From NCBI GenBank assembly GCA_964398985.1, contig CAYNOS010000008.1:4218-68217 (forward strand): 64,000 nucleotides of DNA. The letters run 5' to 3'. A program made the position numbers and the translations under genes. This DNA comes from CAYMRL01 sp964398985 (GTDB lineage: Bacteria > Deinococcota > Deinococci > Deinococcales > Trueperaceae). This document shows positions 15,105 through 23,498 of this stretch, piece after piece. Every line of letters begins with the position of its first letter. Position 1 is the first letter of the stretch. The notes below the pieces were generated by a model. The model had not been told where the DNA came from. It worked only from the letters and a program-made list of their open reading frames with translations, and searched no databases.

Positions 15105-17894
15105 TTGGCAGCGCCGAAGCCCTTGAGACGGTTGGTGATCGTGGAGTCGCCGACCAAAGCCCGCACCATCAGTCGCTTCCTACCCGACGATTACCGCGTG
15201 GAGGCGAGCATGGGCCACGTGCGCGACCTGCCATCCTCGGCAGCCGAGATCCCCGAGGCGATGCGCGGCTTCGAGTGGGCGACGCTCGGCGTCAACGTCG
15301 ACGCCGGGTTCCAGCCGCTGTATGTGGTCTCCCCCGGCAAGCGCGAAGTGGTGAAGAAGCTCAGGGCGGCAGTCAAGGAAGCCGACGAGGTCTACATCGC
15401 CACTGACGAGGACAGAGAGGGAGAGTCGATCGGCTGGCATCTGGTGGAGCTGCTGGCTCCCAAGGTGCCGGTCAAGCGCATGGTCTTTCACGAGATCACC
15501 GCGAGCGCCATCCGCGAAGCCCTCGAGCAGACGCGCGACATCGACGGTCGTCTGGTCGACGCCCAGGAGGCGAGGCGAGTGCTCGACAGGTTGGTCGGCT
15601 ACTCGATAAGCCCGCTGCTGTGGCGCAAGATCGCTCCGCGGCTCTCCGCCGGCCGCGTCCAGAGCGTCGCCGTGCGCTTGCTGGTGATGCGCGAGCGCGA
15701 GCGGCTCGAGTTCGTGAAGGCCGGCTACTGGGACCTGAACGCCCGTTTGGCGCGCGCCGGCAAGGGCTTCGATGCGACCTTGGTCAAGGTCGGCGGCGCG
15801 CGCGTCGTGCAAGGCCGTGACTTCGACCCGAACACCGGGCAGCTCAAGACGTCGCTGAAGGCCGGCGAGGACGTCGTGTTGCTCGACGAGACCGCCGCCA
15901 CCGCCCTGGTCGCACCGGCCCGCACGGGATCCTGGCAGGTCACGCAGGTCGAACAGCGCGAGACCAGCCGCTCGCCGGCCCCACCGTTCACGACCTCAAC
16001 GCTGCAGCAGGAGTCGAGCCGCAAGCTGGGCCTGCCGGCCAAGGACACGATGCGGGTCGCGCAGTCGCTGTACGAGAACGGCTACATCACCTACATGCGA
16101 ACCGACTCGATCAACCTCTCGAACGAAGCCGTCACCGCCGCCAGGGACGCGATCCAGGCGCGCTATGGCAAGGACTACCTGGCGGCCGGCGAGCGACGCT
16201 TCAAGCGCTCCGCCGCCAAGACGCAGGAGGCGCACGAGGCCATCCGGCCCGCCGGCACCGAGATGCTGACGGCTGCCGAGCACGGCCTGAAGGGCGTCGA
16301 GGCGGCGCTCTACGACCTGGTGTGGAAGCGCACCCTCGCTTCGCAGATGAGCGACGCTCGCATCAAGACCGTGACCGCTCAGATCGGTGTCACGGTGCCC
16401 TCTGCCGCCCTGGCCGCAGCCGGCATCGACGCCCCAGCCGCCTCCGCCACCCTGACGTTCAGAGCGAGCGGCCGCACCGTATTGTTCCCCGGCTTCTTCC
16501 GCGCCTACGTCGAAGGCTCCGACGATCCCGAGGCAGCCCTCGACGACCGCGACCAGCCCCTGCCCGAGCTCAGCGAGGGCGACGCGCTCGCCTGCGAACG
16601 CCTCGACGCCGTCGGCCACGAGACCAAGCCGCCGGCGCGCTACACCGACGCATCGTTGGTGAAGCTGTTGGAGAGCGAAGGCATCGGGCGGCCGTCGACC
16701 TACGCGAGCATCATCGACACGATCCTGGCGCGGCGCTACGCGGTGAAGTCGGGACAGCAGCTGGTGCCAACGTTCACCGCGTTCGCGACGACCAGGCTCC
16801 TGGAGCAGCAGTTCAGCCGCCTGGTGGACACAGAGTTCACCGCCAACATGGAGAGCGCCCTCGACGACATCGCCACCGGCGACCTCGCCAGCAGCGGCTA
16901 CCTGCGCGACTTCTACAGCGGCGCAGAGGGCATCGAGGGCCGCGTCAAGACGGCCCTCAACGAGGTGGACGCTCGCGCGATCTCCACGATCGAGTCGCCT
17001 GCCTGGGAGCCTTACAGGGTGCGCGTCGGCCGCTACGGTCCCTACGTCGAGGCCGAGGCCGACGGCAAGACCATGACGGCGTCGTTGCCGGCCGAGGCGG
17101 CCCCCGGCGACCTGACACGCGAGGACCTCGAGCGTTTCCTCCACGAGGGCAACATCGGCGACGTCGAGGTTGCCACGGTTCCGGGCAGCGGCGAGGTGGT
17201 CCTGCTCAAGCGCGGCCCCTTCGGCCCATACCTGCAGCTAGGCAGCGGTGACGGCGGCGAGAAGCCCAAGCGCGTGTCACTGCCCCCCGGCGTCTCCCCT
17301 CACGACGTCACTGCCGAGTTGGCGCTCGACCTCATCGCTTTGCCCAAGCGCCTCGGCGAGCACCCGGAGACCGGCGACGCCGTCGAGGTCGGTATCGGCC
17401 GCTTCGGTCCTTACGTCAGGCACCAACGCACCTACGCCTCGGTGCCCAAGGACGAGTTCCTGCTCGACGTCGGGCTCGAGCGCGCTCTCGAGCTGATCAC
17501 GAGCAAGGCGGGTCGCGCCGGCCCCTTGCGCACGTTGGGCGAGGACGCCGCCACCGGCGAGGTCGTGGAGATCCGCGACGGCCGCTACGGCCCCTACGCG
17601 AAGCGCGGCAAACTCAACGCCTCGCTGCCGAAGGAGCTGAGCCCCGACGAGGTGACGCTCGAGCAAGCCGTCGAGCTGCTCAACGCCCGCGAGGCCGCCG
17701 GTGGCGGCAAGCGGGCCCGCACCAGCCGCGCGAAGAAGCCGGCGGCCAAGAAGGCAGCGGCCAAGAAGCCGGCGGCCAAGAAGCCCGCGGCGAAGAAGTC
17801 AGCTGCCAAGAAGCCGGCGGCCAAGAAGCCGGCGGCCAAGAAGTCAACGGCCAAGAAGCCGGCGGCCGGCAGGAAGTCAACTGCCGACGCCTGA
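15105..17894 (+). CDS. topA: DNA topoisomerase I with Lys/Ala-rich tail
   Basis: Type IA enzyme that relaxes negative supercoils. N-terminal Toprim domain (LVIVESPTKARTISRFL, YIATDEDREGESIGWHL), then the core with catalytic Y330 in GYITYMRTDS and the block SEGIGRPSTYASII. Instead of zinc fingers the C-terminus carries four repeats of the GRYGPYV type, at 17025, 17210, 17395 and 17577. The last 65 residues are Lys/Ala/Pro repeats. TTG at 15105 is preferred because GAGGAG is 10 nt upstream; GTG at 15096 would be only 1 nt from it. About 929 residues. Confidence 0.95.
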   Translation: MAAPKPLRRLVIVESPTKARTISRFLPDDYRVEASMGHVRDLPSSAAEIPEAMRGFEWATLGVNVDAGFQPLYVVSPGKREVVKKLRAAVKEADEVYIATDEDREGESIGWHLVELLAPKVPVKRMVFHEITASAIREALEQTRDIDGRLVDAQEARRVLDRLVGYSISPLLWRKIAPRLSAGRVQSVAVRLLVMRERERLEFVKAGYWDLNARLARAGKGFDATLVKVGGARVVQGRDFDPNTGQLKTSLKAGEDVVLLDETAATALVAPARTGSWQVTQVEQRETSRSPAPPFTTSTLQQESSRKLGLPAKDTMRVAQSLYENGYITYMRTDSINLSNEAVTAARDAIQARYGKDYLAAGERRFKRSAAKTQEAHEAIRPAGTEMLTAAEHGLKGVEAALYDLVWKRTLASQMSDARIKTVTAQIGVTVPSAALAAAGIDAPAASATLTFRASGRTVLFPGFFRAYVEGSDDPEAALDDRDQPLPELSEGDALACERLDAVGHETKPPARYTDASLVKLLESEGIGRPSTYASIIDTILARRYAVKSGQQLVPTFTAFATTRLLEQQFSRLVDTEFTANMESALDDIATGDLASSGYLRDFYSGAEGIEGRVKTALNEVDARAISTIESPAWEPYRVRVGRYGPYVEAEADGKTMTASLPAEAAPGDLTREDLERFLHEGNIGDVEVATVPGSGEVVLLKRGPFGPYLQLGSGDGGEKPKRVSLPPGVSPHDVTAELALDLIALPKRLGEHPETGDAVEVGIGRFGPYVRHQRTYASVPKDEFLLDVGLERALELITSKAGRAGPLRTLGEDAATGEVVEIRDGRYGPYAKRGKLNASLPKELSPDEVTLEQAVELLNAREAAGGGKRARTSRAKKPAAKKAAAKKPAAKKPAAKKSAAKKPAAKKPAAKKSTAKKPAAGRKSTADA
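17728..17880 (+). repeat. Histone-H1-like KKPAAKK repeats in the topA 3' end
   Basis: About a dozen tandem copies of a 12-bp unit built on gccaagaagccg, encoding (A/S)AKKPAAKK. Such basic tails are known on TopA and HU proteins in GC-rich bacteria and are thought to hold the enzyme on DNA. Copy number may vary between strains. Confidence 0.85.
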
Positions 17895-17910
17895 CAGCGC
17901 ACGCCCTGGA

Positions 17911-17916
17911 TAGACT
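17911..17916 (+). promoter_or_regulatory. -10 box of recO-plsY (near-leaderless)
   Basis: TAGACT, 5 nt, then GTG 17922. Confidence 0.4.
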
Positions 17917-17921
17917 GAGCC

Positions 17922-18695
17922 GTGAAGCGCTACAACGTCACGGACGGCATCGTGATCCGCCGGCGGCCGTTGCCCAGCGGCGACCTGGTGGTCACCTTGC
18001 TGTCAGACGGCGGGAAGTGGCGCGCGGTAGCCCGCAAGGGCAAGCTGCCGGGAGGCAACCTCGGCAAGCTCAGCTTGTTTCACGACGTCACCGTCCAGTA
18101 CTACCGCAAGCGTGACGATGACCTTGCGCTGCTGACTCAGGTCGCGCTGAACGGTGCGCTGCCACGTCTCACCGATCCCGATGTCTACCCTTACGCCCAC
18201 CTGTTGGCCGAGTTGGTCGACGCCCTCAGCGTCGACGTCCATCTCGGCGAGAGCGTCCACACGCACTTCGCCAGCGCTCTACGGGGCCTCAACCGGCACT
18301 CCGATCCCGAACTGGTGGCGTTGCTCTACGCCTGGCGGCTGCTGGCCTTGGCGGGACTGGCGCCGCGCACGGCCGCTTGCGGCTCCTGCGGCCGCGTGGG
18401 CGCGCTCACCCACCTCGACGTCGCCGGCGGCGCACTCACCTGCGCGGACTGCGCTCTCGGACTGCCGTTGGGTGAAGCGGTGGCCGCCGAGATCGCGAGG
18501 ATGCTGACGGGCCGCGCCGCCGACGTGCTCGCCTCGCCCCCGCGCGAGCGCGGCGGACACTGGCGGGCGCTGGAGCGCTACCTCTCGTATCACGTCGGCG
18601 ACCTCGCCAGCCTCGAGGGACCGCTGCAGGCCTCTGTCGCCGGCTCCCGCGAACCACCGGGCGAGGTCCGGCCCGAACCCGGGCCGGTTGGCTGA
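17922..18695 (+). CDS. recO: DNA repair protein RecO
   Basis: Binds SSB and DNA and works with RecR in RecF-pathway gap repair. 257 residues: N-terminal OB fold (KRYNVTDGIVIRRRPLPSGDLVVTLL cannot be quoted whole; the start is KRYNVTDGIVIRR), then the helical domain with a CGSCG...CADC zinc site at about residues 150-180. The last 30 residues are a Pro/Gly-rich extension. GTG start follows a TAGACT box by 5 nt. The TGA shares its A with the ATG of plsY. Confidence 0.92.
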   Translation: MKRYNVTDGIVIRRRPLPSGDLVVTLLSDGGKWRAVARKGKLPGGNLGKLSLFHDVTVQYYRKRDDDLALLTQVALNGALPRLTDPDVYPYAHLLAELVDALSVDVHLGESVHTHFASALRGLNRHSDPELVALLYAWRLLALAGLAPRTAACGSCGRVGALTHLDVAGGALTCADCALGLPLGEAVAAEIARMLTGRAADVLASPPRERGGHWRALERYLSYHVGDLASLEGPLQASVAGSREPPGEVRPEPGPVG

Positions 18696-19336
18696 TGCTG
18701 CCGCACGTTTTGGCGGCGGCCATCGGCTACCTGCTGGGAGCGTTTCCCACGGCGTCGCTGGCCGCCAGGCTCAAAGGCATCGACGTGTTCGGGCTGGGCT
18801 CCGGCAACATGGGCGCGATGAACGCCGTCCGCAACCTCGGCCCGGCGCTCGGCGTCGGCGTGCTCCTGGTGGACGTGGCCAAGGGCGCCGCGGCCGTTGT
18901 GATCGGCCAGCGGCTGGGCGCGCTGGCGGGCGCCGCCGGCGCAGACGCCTTCGAGCTCGGCCTCAGCAGCGGCGTGTTCGCCGTCGCGGGACACTGCTTC
19001 TCGGTCTTCGTGGCTTTCCGAGGTGGCAAGGGGCTTGCCAGCCTCTTCGGCGTCTCCCTGCCGTACTACCCGCTCGCGGGCCTCGCCGGGGCGGCGCTCC
19101 TCGCGGCGCTCTATCTCGCCACGCGCCGCGTGCGTTGGGCCGTCACTGCCGCTCTGCTCGGCTATCCGCCAACGGTGATCGTGGTCCTTCACCTGACAGG
19201 TTGGGAGCGCGAGAGGACCGCTGCCGTCCTGGTCGCGACTGCGGCCGCGTCGCTGATCGCCTTTGGGAAGCATCTGCTGGCCTGGCGCCGCGAGAGCTCG
19301 GCGCGTCCGAGCCGTGCCGCCGGGCCCGCGCAGTGA
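18695..19336 (+). CDS. plsY: Glycerol-3-phosphate acyltransferase PlsY
   Basis: Integral membrane enzyme that acylates glycerol-3-phosphate with acyl-phosphate, the first step of phospholipid synthesis. 213 residues, mostly hydrophobic, with the PlsY motifs GSGNMGAMNAVR (residues 35-46), LLVDVAKGA and GHCFSVFVAFRGGKG. The usual GATN of motif 1 is GAMN here. It overlaps recO by one base (TGATG), so translation is coupled. Its stop is 12 nt from the convergent folC stop. Confidence 0.93.
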   Translation: MLPHVLAAAIGYLLGAFPTASLAARLKGIDVFGLGSGNMGAMNAVRNLGPALGVGVLLVDVAKGAAAVVIGQRLGALAGAAGADAFELGLSSGVFAVAGHCFSVFVAFRGGKGLASLFGVSLPYYPLAGLAGAALLAALYLATRRVRWAVTAALLGYPPTVIVVLHLTGWERERTAAVLVATAAASLIAFGKHLLAWRRESSARPSRAAGPAQ

Positions 19337-19348
19337 GCGCGCCGGCGG

Positions 19349-20758
19349 TCAGCCGAACTGCTCGACCACGTCCCCGATGAGTAGGCGCGAGCGCAGCTCG
19401 CCGACCAAGTGGAGGCTGCCCGCTACCACCAACGTGCCGCCTGCCGGCGTCAACTCGAGCGCCCTCGCGAAGCCCGCGTGGGGGTCCTCTACCGCCTCCA
19501 CCAAGACCGCGCCGGCAGCAGCGGTGGCTGCGCCGTCGGCCGCCAGCTCGACCGCTGCCGCAGACACCTCGGAGGCCAGGTGCCCTGCTGCCATGAAGCG
19601 GCCGCTGACGTCGGCCTCGGTCACGATGAAGGCGCGTCCCGCACGCAGGAGCGCCGTGGCCATGGCGCGGGCGTCCTTGTCGCGCCCCACCGACAGGAGC
19701 ACGCAGTCGACCGCACCGTTCAGCTCGACCAGCGCTTCCGTCAGAGCCATGGCGCCGTGAGCGTTGTGCGCCCCGTCCAGGACGACCCACCGACCCGCAT
19801 GGCGCAGCCTCTCGAGGCGGCCAGGCCACGCGATCCGCTCCGCGGCATCGCTGATGGCAGCGCTCTCGACGCCCAGGCACAGCGCGGCGGCGGCGGCGAG
19901 CGCGAGGTTCCTGGCCTGATGCCGGCCAACCAACGGCGTGCGCAGACTCAGTGGCGGCGACAGTTCCTCGCGCTGCTGGTGGTCGGCCGGCGCGCCCAGC
20001 GCGGCGCGCCACGCGGCGAGCCAGCCGGAGTCGAACCAGATCTCCAGCTCGAGGCCGTCCCAGCTCGAGGACGTGACGCGCTCGGCGAACTCCTCGCCGA
20101 GCACCGCCAACTCGCTGCCGATCCTGGCCGCCGCGATACGCAGCGCCCTCAATCCGGCTCCCTCGGCGCTCGTGAGCGCTGCGCGTCCTGGCCTCAGGAT
20201 CCCGGCCTTCTCACGCGCGATCTGGGCCACGTCATGCCCCAGCAGCGCTTGGTGATCGAGAGCGATCGGCGTCACCAGGGCCATCACGGCCTCCAGAGCG
20301 TTGGTCGGGTCGAGGCGCCCGCCAAGGCCGACCTCCACGACCGCCCACTCGACTCCGGTCTCGGCGAACCGCAGCATCGCGGCGGCCGTCAACACCTCGA
20401 AGAAGGTCGAGTCGAGCTCGGTCGCGACCGGACGCAGGCGCTCGAGCAGCCGCTCGAGGTCGGCGGCGCCGATGGCTGCGCCGTGGGTGACGATGCGCTC
20501 GGTCACGTCGCTGAGGTGTGGACTGACGAACAGGCCAACGCTGCGGCCGTCGGCCTCCAGGCACGACGCCAGCAACTTGGCGGTGCTGCCCTTGCCGTTG
20601 GTGCCGGCCACCAGGACGATCTTCAGACCCTGCTGCGGCCTTCCCATGCGCTCCAGCAGCTTCGCGGTGTTCTCGGGCGGCGGAGCCGATCCGAACAGCG
20701 CCAGCGTCGCCAACCACCCGCCGGAGTCGAGGTGCGGCACCGGCTCACGTGATCTCAT
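19349..20758 (-). CDS. folC: Folylpolyglutamate synthase / dihydrofolate synthase
   Basis: Mur-ligase-family enzyme that adds glutamate to folates and, in the bifunctional form, to dihydropteroate. 469 residues with the ATP loop VLVAGTNGKGSTAKLLA, the conserved VSPHLSDVTERI and VVEVGLGGRLDPTNAL blocks, the carbamylated-Lys region AREKAGILRPG and VVLDGAHNAHGAMAL. The ATG at 20758 lies inside the upstream HD-domain gene, overlapping it by 14 nt, so the two form an operon. Confidence 0.95.
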   Translation of the reverse strand: MRSREPVPHLDSGGWLATLALFGSAPPPENTAKLLERMGRPQQGLKIVLVAGTNGKGSTAKLLASCLEADGRSVGLFVSPHLSDVTERIVTHGAAIGAADLERLLERLRPVATELDSTFFEVLTAAAMLRFAETGVEWAVVEVGLGGRLDPTNALEAVMALVTPIALDHQALLGHDVAQIAREKAGILRPGRAALTSAEGAGLRALRIAAARIGSELAVLGEEFAERVTSSSWDGLELEIWFDSGWLAAWRAALGAPADHQQREELSPPLSLRTPLVGRHQARNLALAAAAALCLGVESAAISDAAERIAWPGRLERLRHAGRWVVLDGAHNAHGAMALTEALVELNGAVDCVLLSVGRDKDARAMATALLRAGRAFIVTEADVSGRFMAAGHLASEVSAAAVELAADGAATAAAGAVLVEAVEDPHAGFARALELTPAGGTLVVAGSLHLVGELRSRLLIGDVVEQFG

Positions 20759-21272
20759 CGCACTCCCGCAGCAACCTGGCGCCGACGTCGCCAGGTGGTT
20801 CGTGGTGCTGGGCTACGAGCTCGGCCACCTCGGCGGCCCCGCCGGCGGCCGTCACCAGCGCGGCGCCGTAGCTCGGATGGTGCCTGGCCGCCTGCCTGAC
20901 ACCCGCCAGTCCCTGGCGGCGCGGCTCGCTGGGAGCATCCGAGGGCCCCAGCAGATGGCTCAGCACGCGCCACACGGCCCGATTGTCGCTGCCCAGCTTG
21001 CCGACGTCGTGGAGGAGCGCGGCTCTGATCAGCACCTCGGGCGTGGCACCCGGAGAGCTGTCCGTGGACGCTTCCGCCAGACGTCGCTCTACGCAGCGAG
21101 CGACATCGATCGCGTGACGCCGCTCGGCGGGCCCGAGCGCCTCGAACAACCGGTACTCGGCGTCGGGCATGCGGCTGCGGGCCCAGGCATCATCGGGACG
21201 CGCGGCCAACGGGAACGCCGTGTGAACGGTCCGGAGGGCCGCGTTCCTGAGCCAGGTGAGCGCACGCTGCAC
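20745..21272 (-). CDS. HD-domain metal-dependent phosphohydrolase
   Basis: A 175-residue HD protein with the ligands H and HD in LLHDVGKLG, and downstream ARHHPSYGA and AQHHEPP histidines that fit a binuclear site. Substrate unknown. The open frame extends to 21623, but GTG 21272 sits exactly 7 nt behind a TAGACT box and is preferred; ATG 21296 is an alternative that would place the -10 box inside the gene. The 3' end overlaps folC. Confidence 0.8.
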   Translation of the reverse strand: MQRALTWLRNAALRTVHTAFPLAARPDDAWARSRMPDAEYRLFEALGPAERRHAIDVARCVERRLAEASTDSSPGATPEVLIRAALLHDVGKLGSDNRAVWRVLSHLLGPSDAPSEPRRQGLAGVRQAARHHPSYGAALVTAAGGAAEVAELVAQHHEPPGDVGARLLRECDEIT

Positions 21273-21279
21273 GAGCCCA

Positions 21280-21285
21280 AGTCTA
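21280..21285 (-). promoter_or_regulatory. -10 box of the HD-folC unit (leaderless)
   Basis: TAGACT, 7 nt, then GTG 21272. Confidence 0.5.
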
Positions 21286-21311
21286 TACAAGGGCATCCGA
21301 GAGGCCCGCGC

Positions 21312-21317
21312 TATGCT
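21312..21317 (+). promoter_or_regulatory. -10 box upstream of the SpoIIM-like gene
   Basis: TATGCT with no start codon at leaderless distance. It gives a leader of about 70 nt containing the mini-ORF at 21366. Confidence 0.35.
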
Positions 21318-21365
21318 TGAGCCTGCGGTCGCCGCGTCGCGGCGCCGGCCGCGGCATTGGAGACC

Positions 21366-21398
21366 ATGACTGCCACGATCCTCGAGAGGCGCCGATGA
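21366..21398 (+). CDS. Possible 10-codon leader ORF before the SpoIIM-like gene
   Basis: ATG reading MTATILERRR and a TGA that overlaps the ATG of the next gene (ATGA). A GGAG lies 4 nt upstream of this ATG, and its codons contain the GAGAGG that would serve the main gene. Not at leaderless distance from the -10 box. May be chance. Confidence 0.25.
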   Translation: MTATILERRR

Positions 21399-22558
21399 CC
21401 GCCTCCCTATCTCGTCCGACTGCCTTCTGGCGGCGCGCCGTGCTGGCCTGTTTCCTGCTGGCGGCGACCTTCCATTTCGCTCTCGCCCAGCCGGATCCCG
21501 GCGGCGCCGGCGTTGTCGGCGGCGCGCAGCTCGAGTTCGGGCCTGACAGCGCTCCCGCGGTGGCCGACGCCGCGGTGAGCGACTGGCTGGCCCAGGGACG
21601 TGTCGGGCTCGATGACCTGTCATCGCTCGACGCCGAGGAGCTGTGCCGCGTCCTGCCCGGCCTGGTCTCCAATCTGCCGCCGCCGGCCGGCACCGAAGTG
21701 CGGCTCGACGACCGCTTGGAACAGGAGACCGGCGATCCCGAGGTGCGGGTGTTCACCTACGCGGCCGTGCGACCTGGCGACCAACTCGACGTCGTCGAGG
21801 TGCGCACGCGGCTCACCGCTGACGGCTGGCAGGCCGAACGCGTCGGCTTTCGCTCGCTGACGGAGCTTTCCGGCGTGCGCGCCTGGCTGCAGACGCCGGC
21901 AGCAGCGTGGCTGTTCGTGGGCCTGACGTTGCTCGTGGTGCTGGCGCTGTTCAACCCGGCCTCGCTGCTCAGGCGTGGCCTGGCCGCGTCCGCTCGCGCG
22001 CTGCGAGAGCACCGGCGCCTGGTCGTCGGCACGCTCATCGGCCTCTACGCCGTCTTCGCTCTAGGCGCCCTCAGCGGCTCACAGCTTCCCGAGAGCTGCG
22101 ACGCGGCGATCTACGAGGTGCTCGACACGGCGATCACCAGCCTCGGCGCCACCGCCGCCTACGGCTCCGGCGACGTAGCGCGCGCGGCGGTGACGACTTT
22201 CTATCAGAACTTCCTGGTCGTCACGGTCTCGGTGACCTTCACGCTGGGGCTGCTGTTCGGGCTGCCGGCGTACCTGTTCGCCGGCTTCTCGTTCTTCGTG
22301 CAGGGCATCCCGTTCGGGCTGCTGGCAGGTGGCGGGCTCGCGGAGTTCCTGGTGCTCGGGGTGCTGCTGGCCCTCGAGCTGACCGCCTACTTCCTGGTCG
22401 TCGCCGGCGGGGGCATGCTGCTCGCCAGCGTCTGGCGTGGTGGCCTGGGAGCCTACGCGGTCGGGGTGAGGAAGCTCGCAGCGATGCTCCCGGTGGCGCT
22501 GCTCCTGCTCCTGATCGGGGCCTGGTACGAGGCGACGGTGCTCATCCTCGGGATGTGA
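21395..22558 (+). CDS. SpoIIM-like (DUF95) membrane protein with exported N-terminal domain
   Basis: 387 residues. A cleavable-type signal (residues 10-31, ending ALA-QPD) precedes an exported domain to about residue 160, then five or so transmembrane segments. The C-terminal half resembles the SpoIIM/DUF95 family: FYQNFLVVTVSVTFTLGLLFG, then FAGFSFFVQGIPFGLLAGGG, and the closing GAWYEATVLILG. The function of these proteins in non-sporulating bacteria is unknown. Start at ATG 21395 with GAGAGG 5 nt upstream. The 3' end overlaps the convergent metalloenzyme gene by 17 nt. Confidence 0.6.
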   Translation: MTASLSRPTAFWRRAVLACFLLAATFHFALAQPDPGGAGVVGGAQLEFGPDSAPAVADAAVSDWLAQGRVGLDDLSSLDAEELCRVLPGLVSNLPPPAGTEVRLDDRLEQETGDPEVRVFTYAAVRPGDQLDVVEVRTRLTADGWQAERVGFRSLTELSGVRAWLQTPAAAWLFVGLTLLVVLALFNPASLLRRGLAASARALREHRRLVVGTLIGLYAVFALGALSGSQLPESCDAAIYEVLDTAITSLGATAAYGSGDVARAAVTTFYQNFLVVTVSVTFTLGLLFGLPAYLFAGFSFFVQGIPFGLLAGGGLAEFLVLGVLLALELTAYFLVVAGGGMLLASVWRGGLGAYAVGVRKLAAMLPVALLLLLIGAWYEATVLILGM

Positions 22559-23498
22559 CCTGTGACGACCACAAGGATCTGACGGCCGGGGCGATGTCGA
22601 GGATGGAGCGTGCCTCGGCGAACGCCGGAGCTCCGGCGCCCAGCACCAGCAGCGGTACCGCGTTGGTCGTGTGCGACTTGGTCGAGAGGTCCTCGAGGTT
22701 GCCGTGATCCGAGGTGATCACCAGCGTGACTTCGCCCAGGGAGTCGGCCAGCGCCGCCACGAACGCATCGAGCCGCTGGAGCAGGCGCGCCGCCTCGCGC
22801 ATGTCGCGTGCGTGGCCGAGCGAGTCGGTCAGCCACACGTCGAGCACGGTGAGGGTCACGCCGCGCGCCAGACCGATCAGCGCCTCGGCGCTCGCGGCCG
22901 GATCGGTGCCGGCGTAGCCCAGCGTCTCGAAGTAGCTCCCGGCCAGATCCACGGCCACCGCCTCGCCGCGCTCGTAGTAGGCCATGTCGCGTTGCGGAAC
23001 GCCGGCGGCGACGGCGGCGGCGGCCATCGCGTTGCGCCTCAGGCGGCGGCCGCGAGCGTGCTCGAAGTAGCCCGGCGGGTAGGCGTTGGCGAGGGCGGCG
23101 CCGCCCGCGGCCTCGGCGTCGTGGAACAACGTGCCCTCCGCCAGCGCGGAGAGCAGCGTCGGACCCGGCCACGGCCCGTAGTGACCGTCCATCAGGTCGG
23201 CGGCGTTCCTGCCGGTCAACAAGGCGGTTTGCCCGGTCGCCGACTGCGGCAGGCCGCCGTGGCCGAGGCTGGCGTCGAGGGGACCGAACACGAAGCCGTC
23301 GGTGACGAGCGGCCTCGCACCGGACACCAGCGGCCCTCCCACGAGGGCCTCCACGGCCGCGAGACGGGCGGCGGCGAACGGGTTGACGTCCGGGTCGTCC
23401 TCACCCAGCCCGACGCCGTCGAGGAACAAGAAGATCACCGGCTGCGGCTTGCCGTTGCCGCTACCTTCGAAGACGCGCGCGCCGGGCGCGTCAGCCAA
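22542..23498 (-). CDS. Alkaline-phosphatase-superfamily metalloenzyme
   Basis: 318 residues of the metalloenzyme/phosphopentomutase superfamily. The metal-binding blocks are IFLFLDGVGLGEDDPDVNPF near the N-terminus, QSATGQTALLTGRNAADL with the catalytic Thr, and the C-terminal VTSDHGNLED equivalent (ITSDHGNLEDLS). Phosphopentomutase or an unknown phosphatase are possible. TTG 23498 is chosen because AAGGAGG lies 9 nt upstream inside trpS; it overlaps the trpS stop by 8 nt. This extends the protein 20 residues upstream of the first catalytic block. Confidence 0.75.
   Translation of the reverse strand: MADAPGARVFEGSGNGKPQPVIFLFLDGVGLGEDDPDVNPFAAARLAAVEALVGGPLVSGARPLVTDGFVFGPLDASLGHGGLPQSATGQTALLTGRNAADLMDGHYGPWPGPTLLSALAEGTLFHDAEAAGGAALANAYPPGYFEHARGRRLRRNAMAAAAVAAGVPQRDMAYYERGEAVAVDLAGSYFETLGYAGTDPAASAEALIGLARGVTLTVLDVWLTDSLGHARDMREAARLLQRLDAFVAALADSLGEVTLVITSDHGNLEDLSTKSHTTNAVPLLVLGAGAPAFAEARSILDIAPAVRSLWSSQVTSRG

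Noticed and set aside
17042..17902. Minus-strand frame of repeated AAGFLA over the topA tail
   Set aside because: It is the antisense of the lysine-rich repeat and not an independent gene.
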